Shown here: positions 47,001-58,561 of the stretch, piece after piece
Position numbering within the stretch: the stretch's first letter is position 1
Layout: the number at the start of each line of letters is the position of its first letter
From: Megaleporinus macrocephalus
Lineage: Eukaryota > Chordata > Actinopteri > Characiformes > Anostomidae
Direction: 5' to 3'
Assembly (NCBI GenBank): GCA_021613375.1
Contig: CM038702.1
Coordinates: 30,695,686 to 30,759,685 of the forward strand
Length of the DNA stretch: 64,000 nt
Notes under the pieces: model-generated
Databases searched by the model: none
What the model was told of the DNA's origin: nothing
What the model saw: the letters and a program-made list of their open reading frames with translations, nothing else
Program-made: the position numbers and the translations under genes

Positions 47001-47156
47001 TTGGGCTAAAATCCAAAAGATTTGATAACAGCTGCAATAACAGCTGCAATTCAGTATAAGCCATTGCAGTGTTGTTCACTTGACCACCTAAATAATCACC
47101 TAACTTAGATAATGAGCACATCATTTGTGTGCATGTAAATGCAGTCAATGCAAATT
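44056..47156. other. Intergenic spacer between genes B and C
   Basis: AT-rich; includes the gene B upstream region and the gene C downstream region. Sequence homologous between genes A and B stops a few bases upstream of the gene B ATG. Small frames (44858-45193, 45485-45688) show no family resemblance. Confidence 0.45.
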
Positions 47157-50100
47157 TCACTGCATGACACAATCAGATTGTTTGTTCTTTTGGGGTTTGG
47201 AGGGAGGAGAAAAGGCTGTTTGGCGATTGGAAACTTCTGAGGAGCGTGAGATGGAGCCAGGAGACTGGCTATTAGTTGAAGGGGAACTAGTATTATATAA
47301 CACAGAGAGAGTGGAAGCCTGAGACTGTGATAGAACTGAAATATCTGTGTCTTGCAGGGATCTGGGTGCAGGCTTAGTGAAGTCAGCAGTGCAGGAAGAC
47401 ACATTAGATTTTTGGTTTGTAGCGCTCTCAGAGTGAAAAGTTTCACTTGTTAAGCTACTTTTATAGGTGCTTGTCTTTGGTGAGACACTGCTGGCAGAAC
47501 AATGATCAAAAGATCTAGAGCCGGTTGAAGAGTTTAGTTGCGTTGCAAACAGATCCAAGACGTCGCACCCTAAATCACAGAAGTCTGAGTCAGGGCTGCG
47601 GAGAGTTACTGATTTGCAGGGATTTGTGGGGCTCTGAGGTGCTGACTTAGTGAAATCTGAGATGCAAGACGCTTTTCGGATTTCAGCACTTTCAGAGTGA
47701 ACTGTGGTATCTGATGTGAAAGGCTTAAAGTTGGAGGTCAGTTGATGATCACCTGACTTCACTGAAACTTCAATTGCTGCTACCAGGTCCTGACCAGACT
47801 GTGATTTCAACTCAGAGGAACTAAACTGAGCTAGAGGCTTTGGATCGTGCACTTGTTGGAGCTGTGACGACTGATCGCTCTTTGGAGCTGTGGTGACAGG
47901 TTTAGAGTTTTCACCTTTTCCTACAGCACCATCTACCAGAACATTGGAAGAAGCTAAGTCCTTACGTTCACTTACTGATGGATCCAAGACTGCAGTGGGA
48001 GGGTTTCTCATTGTAGTAGTGCTAAGAGAAGACGATGCAGAGTCTGCATTGGTTGAACTGGATGTAATACAATATTTTTCAGGAGATGAGCTTATAGTGA
48101 TAATGCTTGCTTTTTGGCTTCCATTAGCAGTAGATCTGCTGCTCTCTGTAAGGGCTGTGGGCTTAGAGCTCGAGGTGATGGTTGTAGCTGCTGACTGAGA
48201 TAAACTTTGCCCAACTGGACAAACAAAGGACTGAAAAGAATTGATGTCAGATTGAGATTTGTTCTCTTTGTATGTTATCAGAAATTCTGGGTAAACTTGG
48301 GGTCTTTCGAACACCACAAAAATGGTGGGATCCCGGACGTCATCTACACAACTGTTATAAAGAGAGCCTGTATTGTCTTTGGCTGGAGGACGGCGGTAAC
48401 TGGACGCTCCTTTAGTGTACTGACCGACCAGTACCCTGCACGCAAACATGGTCCTCTCGCCATATTTGTCAGTGAAACCATGGGAATACTTTGCATCTCT
48501 CGCAAAGTAACTTCCTGCAAGAAAACAGGAAAGAAAATGATCACTATTCACTGAAGCACTGGTCCGTGTACCGGTTCAGGTAACAGTAGCTTACCTTGAC
48601 CATACACTGTTCCATTAGCTCCAGACAGCCTCATATCAACATTTTGCTCACATATATCATCAACATGTGTGGATTTGGTGCCATGGAATAACAGTCGCTC
48701 CCCTTCGGCATACTTCTTGTCCTTGTTTGCTTTCTTCATTCGTTCTCTTTTTCTACAGATAACAGGCAGTATCATTAGAAAAGCAGTAGAAAGGATTTAC
48801 AGGTAGAGAAGTATAGAAACATAAACCAAATGTTAAATCCTAAAAAAAATATATAGTCAGTAATTGTTTATGACTGTGTTCTCTATGAAATAATCTGGGC
48901 ATGAACAGATTCCTTCTATTTCAATGTGGACTGATATGAATGTCAGCTGTTAACTAAAACAAATGTGACTGTGAGATTTCTTAAACTCAAACAACATAAA
49001 TACAGTCATAATATACATAAATACTGCAAAACTTATTTTATAGTATCCAGCCATCCATCCAGTAGCTTCCACTTCATGTGGGGGCTGGAGCAATCCCAGC
49101 GTCATCGGGCAGGGTACACCATAGACAGGTCACCAGTCCATCACATGGCCATCATACACTCATGCCCACACTAACATTAAAGTGACCGATCAACCCAACA
49201 TGCATGTCTTTGGACTGTGTGAGGAAACTATTTCATAGTAGTAAAATAATATTAATGCTCTATCAGCAGGATGTACATTAATGTGGAACATTAATATCTA
49301 ATATTTGATTTGATCTGCCGGTCAGGGCATATTTGACCTCATTTTAACCTCACTTGTTTAAATGCATTCCACATAGCTGTTAAAACAAAACCAAAGGAGA
49401 TGCCTCAGGAGGCAGCAGTGTCTTATCAGAATACCAGAAAACTGGTAAACAAATTTTGTGTGGCTAGTGCCCTGCAGTGTTGTGTTGGTGGGTAATTAGT
49501 GGAAACTAATTCTCTTAATTAGATGATACATTCATTTGCTCAGCAGGGCATCAGAAAATAAATGTATCATCTCATTCCATGATTTTTCTTTTCTGAATAT
49601 AACTAATAACCTTCAAGGCCCCGTTAAGCAGATATGCTCGGCATACTACAAATGATCATTTTGTATCAAATCATTCTAAGATATTTTCTGTAATGATGTA
49701 GCAAATTACTGTTAAGTTGACATTGTGATTAGGTACTTACGTCTGAAAGTCTTCCCATAATTCCTTGTTCTGGACCCTTTCGATCTTCAGGATGTTAAAG
49801 TCCGACATGGTCTTGTGAAAACGTTCTTGCACTCTGGTATAATCTTTGTCAGAGGGACTCAGGGAGACCCTCTGAAATTAAATAAAAAGAGCAGATGAAG
49901 TGCAAGTAAAAAGGGTGGCTGATGAGTTAGATAAGTCTGAAAAGGTTTAAAATGTTAACTGGATCTCATACCTGAAAACCAGAGTCTGGAATTGCAGTCT
50001 TGTCCCAAAAGCCAGGAAGACCCATCTGAGAGCTAGAGTGCGCCCCTCTCCTGCTAATGAAAAAAAAACACCAAATACTGAGGCTGATCATAGATATGCT

Positions 50101-53100
50101 CCGTCTCTTGTGAGGAATTCTAAATGAATATTGCGGAGTAAAATCTTTTTACCTGGCTCTCGCTCTCTGGACGTCCAGGGCAGAAAAAAACTGAGGCCGT
50201 CGTTTGACCATTCTCTCGGTGTCACTCATTTCATTTTTCTGCTTCATATCTGTAACAATATCACACAGCAACTTTTATTACTTTCAAAAATGATTCAAAA
50301 CCAATTTGTGCCAAAACTATACATTCATATACAGTTGTAGGCAAAAAGTTTACTGTTTATTTACTGTTTATTTGCTAGGATAACATAGTAAAAATAAACA
50401 AAACATAAACTGTGACCTGTATGAAAGTTATGGCATGCTATTGACTTCAATTAAAGCAATCAACTAACAGACACTACCAACGCATGCCTATTAAATGAGT
50501 TTAAGTGCTTACAATGGAGTGTACACTGATGCACACTCATGCGTTACCAATACAAGACAATGTGGGCTGTGCCACTTGATATATATATTATGTTTTATTA
50601 TTTTCTAAAATGTTTTTTGTGAATATAAACTGCAGACAAATGTAAAAGTTTTAAATAGGTTGAGAAAAAGATGAAAGGAAAATAGATAACAGCAGTAATA
50701 CAAATTTATAACACCAATATAAATATATTTAAAAACATCAAAACATTATATTCACAGACATATATTGAAAAATGATACCTCTGAAATTCAGCTCATAAAA
50801 CTGTTTGCCAGCAGTAAATCTGACCACAGCATTGCTGCTGTCCTTCAGGAATTCTAAATATTTTTGCTCCAGCTCCTCACTGTTGATAGAAGACAGCCTG
50901 TGCATCTCCTTCTGTGAATTCAAAAAAGGGAGTGAAGCGTTGATTTAAAAAAGAGAGTGATCAGCTGCAGTATTGGTCTGAATTATCTGATTAAACCCAC
51001 AAACACAGAATCCAACACCACTTAGGATGAAAGAAGTTTCTAACTTACAACTGATGAATACAGGATCCACTTCCTGTACTCATTCTCCCAGTACCAGTTC
51101 CACTTAGTGGTGAGGACAAAGTTGGGTTCCAGGACTGAAGACTCTGTAGAGACACGCCGCACTTTGTAGGACCCTTGGGTCATTGTGTCAAAGCGGACAG
51201 GCGTAATCCCCACGCTGCAAGAAGGCCAATAGACAGTGATAACTTACTGTAAAATTCATACTCTTTGACTTGTTAAATGAACAGAGGAGTTCCTTTATCA
51301 ACAAACACAGGCAATCTGTGGTGCCAAAGAACAGAATGTGAGGTCATTCCTATCATCCCACGTCCCACAGCTGGACTGTAATATTTTCACTGTAGTAACA
51401 AAACATGTTCTTAAAGAACCAGCATCACAGAAAACTTTCCCTCCATTTTCCCTCCAAATAAGAGGGTTTAAAGTAATATCTAAACACTGGATAAAAACTA
51501 TAAACCTTTAATGTTAGTCAATAGAACGAGACATGTGGCGGAGCATTTCTATTGGTCCGTTTATTATTAATTAATTTTTAAATAATCAAGGGCAGCTGTC
51601 GTATTCAAATGATGCAGAAAAATTAAAATAGACAAAAATAGAGATACATGTTTTTCTTTAGACAGTGAAAATACCAGAAATGTACATGTATCAGTCTTAA
51701 AACACAGTATTATAATCTGCATCTTTCATTCTAAAGGTTAAAGAGAGGCTGGAAAATGGTAATGTAGAAAACTATTATGAATAGTTTTAGTACATAAAAT
51801 CACACCAATGTTATTAACAGACCTCAGAGGGGAAAATAAAACACCGAAATATGTAGGACATGTAAACATTTTAGTATAGCAGTTATTTTATAAAAAAAAT
51901 CCTTCATTATTAAATGTCCAGATGGTCTTTTTAAGGGAAAGGTTTTGGACAGTGATGGTATGTATGTATTTTTCTGTTGTTGCTGCTGTAATCTAGCAGT
52001 TTTTAATGTCACTGCTGCCTTCCAGTACTCACTCATGCCCTTCAGTGCTTGCACACCTGTAGGTCTTGTTTGGGTCACAGTAGTCTCGCTCTATCGCCTC
52101 GTTATCTGGCAGGTCTGTCCATACTTGGTCAACTTCTACCTCCCACTTGTATGGCATCTCATAGTGGATTCTCCAGCATTTATCTGAAATGAGGGAAATC
52201 AGTGGCTCCGGGTTAGTTTCCTTCCTTTTCTGTGTAAATGAAGACTCTTTCATTTGAGTAAGCATTAACAAATTAACTAATGTAGTGAACAAGTGTTAGG
52301 AACCTGCTAAGCCCATAATCACAACATATTATACCTGGGTGCACACTGATGTATAAGGCTTTGGATTCATTACACAACTTTTAAAGCCCTAACAGATTCT
52401 AAAAAGCTGATTCTTGAAGATGTTTTTGGTCACTAAAATACTGGAGATCACACACTGATCACACATAACAAGGCTTTTAAGTTGCTGCTGAACTGAAGTC
52501 TGACCGTACAGTAAGGCACATTTGGCTGAGTTTACTAGTTTACACAGTGCAGTTGACAAAAACAAAACATTTCATTTATTCTGGTCTAAAACTTAATCCG
52601 GAAGCAATACAATTTTAGTCTGTACCTCTCATGTATATACATGTATGTATACTAGTAATAGTTTTCTCCACTGACTCAGATTGGGCCAAAATCAGCAGGT
52701 TATAACCAACTAGCACAGAGAATCAGGGCTAAAATCAGGGTAATAAAAACATATAATACGGGCATCGCAAAATTAAAGCATGAAATCATAAACTGTTGCT
52801 GTGCAAAAAATTCCAAGTATCTCCCAAACAGGAGAGAAAACATTCTTAAATTAAGTTAAGGTAAAGAGATTTAGCAATTTTGGAACATATAAAAAGCAGC
52901 TGCTGTGCTCAAATAATGAAGAAAAAGGAACTGGAGATAAAACTTTATTTAGACAATGATAAGAATTAGTGTAGAAGATGTTCCTGGGAGCTTACTAATA
53001 TGCCCAAAGTTTAGGAATTGGGTACAAAATGAATTGTAAATAGAATACTGTGAATACTAGAGTTTTATGGTATTATTTGACGTAATATTTATGGATTGCT

Positions 53101-56100
53101 GTTTAACACATTTACTGATGTTTAGTAGTGATTCAGGGTTATTTGAGTGGCTACTGAAAACTCAAAAATCACAGTAACACAGTAAATAACACAGTCAACA
53201 TTACCTCCATATTTGCAGAAACCTTTGACAAATGACAGGCAAATCACATTTTCTGTAATGAAATAGAGGGCACACATGCTTTACGTAACTATTATGATAG
53301 TTAGCAGTAGTAGTCTAAATAAGTACAATAATAAATATAATAATACAATATATCCCCAGAACTTAGCACCAGAGTGAAGATGTGGGATCATCAATGCCTT
53401 ATTTACAGTGCTAGAGTAGCCTAATGCTAGATTAAAGCATTAAACAGTAAATATTCTGGTAATGAATTAGTTACCTGCGTTCTTCTGTAAGGACTCAGGC
53501 ACTCTGCCTTTGCTGTTGAACTTGGAGTTCTTTTTTCTGGTTTCAGCCCTGGCATGGCTGCAGTCCTTGAGAGCTACAATGTTCTTGTAGGTCAGCAACA
53601 GCGATCCAATCCGCTGACTGGACACTCCCTTGGTCTGCAGGGTTTTCATCGGATGAGGCTCATAGAAGTCATGGCACCTGTTGCATTCAGTGCTGCCATC
53701 GCAGGTTCCTCTTATGTAATTCTCACAGACGTGGAGTCTAAAACAGGCCCCCTTCTCAGGGCAGTTCCCGTATTCACCACTGCCTTTGTTATATGAGACA
53801 CACACCTGGAGTGAGAAGGTAAAGGAGCAGTTCAGTGAAAAGTGTTTCACCACCGGATTTCACCAGTTAAGAAACTGAAAAGCTCAAAAGCTACTCATAT
53901 ACCCCTAATGGGTAATCATTTACTCCCAATCCAAACTCCTGGGATATCCAGTATATGATTTTAAAACACTCTTCCCAACGTTACAACGTTTTCTTTCATT
54001 TTGTAAGTTTGCCAGATGTGCCTAGGCACAGTTACAGTTTCTGTATTGTGATTAGAAATGTGGTATATAGTCTCCCTGTTTACTAAGAGAAATAATTCTT
54101 ATCCATGGTGTTAACATTGTTTTTGTGGAGTGTTACCAAATGGCCTTTTGTTATCACATCCTCATCCTACCCTCTCTCTGCAGTTGATCTTCCCCTCCTT
54201 TAACCCTCAGGATTTCTACTTAAACCAGACTATACTGGATTAGAGACTGAGTTAGAGATAGACTAGACTGGATTAGAGACTGGACCAGCAACAGACCTAT
54301 GACCTAAGCTGTGCCCGTGTATGATTCTGCATGCACGTGATTAAGACTGCCTTCCAATCGCTAACAGACTGATTGTGATCAACTGAGCTGTACTCATACA
54401 TTTCTGTGTGTGTCAGTAAACTCAAGTCAAAGCTGAAGCTCTCCAGTCTCCTGACTCCTGAATCTGACTCCTGATTTCTAAAAGCCGAATTTCTAACAAT
54501 ATCTAATCACAATAGAGTGATAGGTTTTATGTGAAAATTCATCAAATTCCTTCAGATACTGTACATAATATTTCAAAGCATGAATATGTGGCACCTTATA
54601 AGAAAGATAAGAAAGAAAAAGCATACAGACTTCCTTCATTTGGTGTGGTAGGCAGTCACTCTCTACACAGCCGAAAACTGAAATTTTAGAATTGCTGTAT
54701 GTACTGCCCTTGTACAAAACTTTGATATCATTACAGGGAAAATAAATAACAATGAGTAAAGGCTCTTATAGAAGAATTATACAAGATACTTTATGGGGTA
54801 CAACAACGGGTGCACTTGTAGGCTGAAGATTGCTGACTGTAGGCCATCTGTTGATAACCTTGCACCACTGTAGAATCACCATTTCATTGCACATCACCAA
54901 AAACATCAAGTCAGCGGTGGTCCATTTCCATAACACAAGAAAAAACATGTTTACTGGCAACTTCATGCACATAGATAGTAATCTATACTACTGACGTCAA
55001 ACAAAACAAGCCCATCATAATATATGATCAGCTGCTACCTGGTATAACCTGATCCTCAACTAATGAAGAACAAAAATTGGGCCATGTGACTAAAGCAGGT
55101 CTGTTTCATAAGTGGCAACATGTTCCTTACATGAGGAAGCAGTGTGCTATCACTCTGTAGAAGGACAATCCTCAGCTGCTCTTTGCTAAGCCCATGCAGG
55201 TTGCGTTCTCTTAGGACCGTAGAGTTGTGCTCCGACTGCAGGCTGTGGCCGTACTTGCATCTCCGCCTGTTTGGTGAAATCAGAACCACTTTATCACAGC
55301 AAGCATGCCTTTAAAAAAACTAATTATCCTGTTTTATTAATGTACTAAGACTGCTGAGTGTTCAAAAGTAGCATGTAGGACACAGCTACGTCACCAGGCT
55401 GTAAACCTGCACTGATGGTTGGAGTGTCCTTTTAAATCAAGTATTTTCAGATCAGATCAGAGATTAACATATAAAGCAATTTGTAAAAAATAAGAGAATC
55501 AAGCAAATGTTACTCAAAGTGTGTATGTTGTAGTCAATAAGTATTAACCACTGTATTTTCTTCCTAGAATAGCAACTGAATTTATATTAACCGTGTAAAT
55601 ATAGGCTTATACATTTCACTAAGCTGGCTTTGTTTAATATTGTTTTCAAATGATGTATTCAGAGTAAAATTGTCAACAGTTTATCTACCACCCTCTTCAA
55701 AGACTTCCTGTAGTTTAGCAATTTCATTTATGAAAAAGCTCCACAGAGCAACACACATAGCCCGTCAGTCTGAGTTCACCATGCTAAGAACAGTTTAATC
55801 ATGCGAATGGTTCTTTATAAAACTATAGTCGTGACTAAAGAACCACTGAAGAACTATCTGTTAAGAGTGTACTGTTCAGGATGAGTCACAAAAAGCCCAA
55901 TGTCAGACTTATTTCAGCTCAGTGCAGAAGTGACATAGACACCAAGTCTCACTCAATCCAGACAGACAGAGAACAGAGATGACTGACCTGCCACACTCTC
56001 CCAGCAGATCGAACTTGCACCAGTGGAGCTCTTTACACGTCTCCTCACACTCTCGCGCTCTACAGAGCTTCAGATCAGTTCGAACTACTACCGTTTTACA

Positions 56101-56256
56101 GTCGTTTCGCTGAATCACTGTGAAGTAGTCGCTGTTCTCGATGACGGCAAACACAGACTCAGAGTCATGCAGAGATATGGAGATGTCCACAAGACGATCG
56201 TAGTCCAGTGAACCGCCGCTGTCACACACCACTTTCAGAACAGCCTCCATCGCCAT
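47157..56256 (-). CDS. Gene C: PARP12/ZC3HAV1-type CCCH/WWE/PARP protein with Ser/Thr-rich tail ending in a CaaX box
   Basis: The most divergent paralogue in the array. Coding exons: 56256-55988, 55266-55131, 53805-53475, 53252-53205, 52183-52057, 51214-51049, 50911-50779, 50249-50153, 50050-49972, 49871-49741, 48752-48595, 48514-47157; 3033 nt close to 1010 aa. It starts MAMEAVLKVV. Finger 2 is CX7CX3CX3H and finger 5 is CX7CX5CX3H (CLSFVKGFCKYGDKCWRIH). Exon 3 carries a basic insertion relative to A and B (ARAETRKKNSKFNSKGR). Both WWE domains and an ART domain with FHGT and GSYFARDAKYSH are kept; the end strand is YPEFLITY. Roughly 360 Ser/Thr-rich residues follow, ending KPQKNKQSDCVMQ. The terminal CVMQ fits a farnesyl-type CaaX motif with basic residues before it, as in the long form of mammalian ZAP. 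Whether it is the zc3hav1 or a parp12 orthologue cannot be settled here. Confidence 0.86.
49050..49230. repeat. Second copy of the LINE/SINE-tail-type repeat
   Basis: Shares caggtcaccagtccatcaca and acatgcatgtctttggactg with the copy at 42385-42600. It lies in intron 10 of gene C. Confidence 0.55.
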
Positions 56257-56279
56257 GCTTATCTTCTTCTAGAGGCGCC

Positions 56280-56282
<3 letters not shown>

Positions 56283-56318
<36 letters not shown>
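56283..56318. repeat. (CA)n in the gene C 5' leader
   Basis: About 18 CA dinucleotides on the plus strand, so GU repeats in the gene C transcript if transcription starts further upstream. They lie 26 bp before the start codon. Confidence 0.9.
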
Positions 56319-56320
<2 letters not shown>

Positions 56321-56356
56321 GCGAGCACTCCCCCTGAGCAGCTTCAGCTTTGCTCA

Positions 56357-56369
56357 GGAAAACGAAACT
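56357..56369. promoter_or_regulatory. Consensus interferon-stimulated response element upstream of gene C
   Basis: ggaaaacgaaact matches the ISRE core GGAAANNGAAACT exactly, about 100 bp upstream of the gene C ATG. PARP12 and ZAP are interferon-induced in mammals, so the position and family make a true ISRE plausible. No expression evidence is available. Confidence 0.6.
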
Positions 56370-56399
56370 TACAGGACCTTTAAAGTAGTTGCCAGATCA

Positions 56400-58561
56400 T
56401 GGCGGACTCCCCCCTCAGAGGGATTTTTCTTTTTGCTCTTTGCTGAAATGTCGAGAACAGCAAACGGTTGAGTTCGCTGTCTGTGTTTAGAAGATAAAGG
56501 TGGACTTTTTTACAGTTAAGAGCAAACAGTTGTTACAATCCATTTGTGGCGCTTTGCTTTAAATCAATGGAATAAAAAGGCTCGAATGGCGGAAAGGCGG
56601 ATTAGTACAGTGTTGTAAACCGTCCACACAGTGAACAGCTGAGTTTAATGTGTTATGTAGGGAAATCAGCAGCCCAGAATGTTACAGTCTGCATACCAAA
56701 TAAGAACCAAGTCTCAGGCATGTATTTTCAATTCCTTACGTTGTATATCTTATTTCAGTTCAGAGTTTTAAGCAATTAAATGCTGAGCGTACACTTGTGC
56801 CAAGTTGCCTCATCAGCAGGTAAGCTGTCACTACTCATACAGGGTAAGACGTCACATCCGTGCATGAAACAAATAAGAAGAATCAATTTATTATTATTAA
56901 CAAATTACATCAAATAAACATACATTTTACTACAACTAATTTAAAGTACTCAGATAACAACCTTCTGAGGAAATACATTTCAGCGTTGTGGGTACTAAAA
57001 CAATGTGACTGTGTTTGCAGGTTTTATTAAACTAAAATATGCAGCTTTAATGAATGATTGTTGACCCTCAGGACCCTGATTTGAGTTACACTAGTTTAAT
57101 TGCTTTTCACCACATGGGGTAATTTTTAGTAAACAAAGCATTTTTTTACATTGTGTGTTTCTGAGGCTGAACTGTCATAATAACTAATGCTATAATGTAA
57201 AGTTTAGCGCAGGACATGAGCAAACGTAAAAAAAAATAAAATAAACAAAACAAAAAAAAAACAGAATCTGTGTTCACCTCATGTTGCAGCATGTCTTGCC
57301 TTTTTCCCAGGCAGCACATGACACCAGACCAGGTAAATGCACAAAACTTCACTTTAAGTAGCAGCGTCTAATAAACAGTGTGATGATATACCCATATGTC
57401 CCATAAATATTGTTAATTCTCTGTGTCTGTGTCTCTTATTTACAAAGGATCCTCAAGTATCTGCTTTATTTCTGTTATCCATAAATAAAAGTATCTTTTT
57501 ATAGGCATATAATCACATTTCTGTTCTATCACATTTCTTTTGCATATACATTTTTTTTCTGATTAAAATGAATTAAGTATTAATTCTAGCACACAGAAAA
57601 AAGGGTCCTCTCTGTGTGTTAACCAGGTTATAATGGAAGTAGAATTTAAGGTCTCATACTTTTATTTGTACATGTGCCTATAACAAATTCTGCAGTTTCC
57701 GGGTATGAAGCATGGAATCGAGTTACAAATGTATTCAAGGCTCACAGGTGTTCATAGGTAATGAATAATGCATAAAGCAGAAATGATCAAAGAGACAATA
57801 CATGACATGATCAAAAAAGTTAATTAACATTTGATTTATTCAACAAGTAGTTTGTGAAACGTGCACAAGTTCACTTCTACTAATAAGGCCTCAGTGATCA
57901 ACAGTATTTCAATAAGGCCATGTAAACCAGAAGATGCTGCTCGAAGGGTGCTTTTATGAGGGTGACATGCAGCTCCTGAAGAGTGCGCATGTTAACAGCA
58001 TCAGAATTAAATGTTAGAATAATGACCTCAAGAGTTTCCATTAAGGGGGCTTACGTTGTGTAAAACTGTGTATGAAATCCTCCCCTGTATTTATATATAG
58101 TGTCATGCATGCTAGCTTTAATGGCAATAATGGTTTAAAATAATTTATCTTCTTTACCAAGCTTTTGCGAAAACCGGGCAAGACTTCAGATTTCAAAAAT
58201 ATGCTGCAGCAGGTATTCTGAGGTATTCTGGTCATAGTTACAGTTACTATGCCATGACCAGTCTGCTCCAGCGAGCTTCCTGAGGCAGACCAGTGCTGCG
58301 GCTCTAGTTAGTTTAAGTAGCTTGCTGGCTAAACATTACCTTTCCTTAATTCTGTATTCAAGCATCTACTTTTCCTTAATTCACAACATAACTTTATGAG
58401 TTTTGATTTTCAGACGATCAGAAGGTCTAAGAGGTTAATTAAGAAGTCCTGGATTCCCTTTATGTTACACGTTGATTCTGTGCAATAAAATAGATTTGTT
58501 TAAAATATGACAACTGCTTTGCTGATGCTTCATCTTTACCTGGACAGGTTTTGTTCTACCT
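56400..58561. other. Intergenic spacer between genes C and D
   Basis: AT-rich sequence with homopolymer runs and no recognisable exon, RNA gene or repeat family. Confidence 0.45.
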
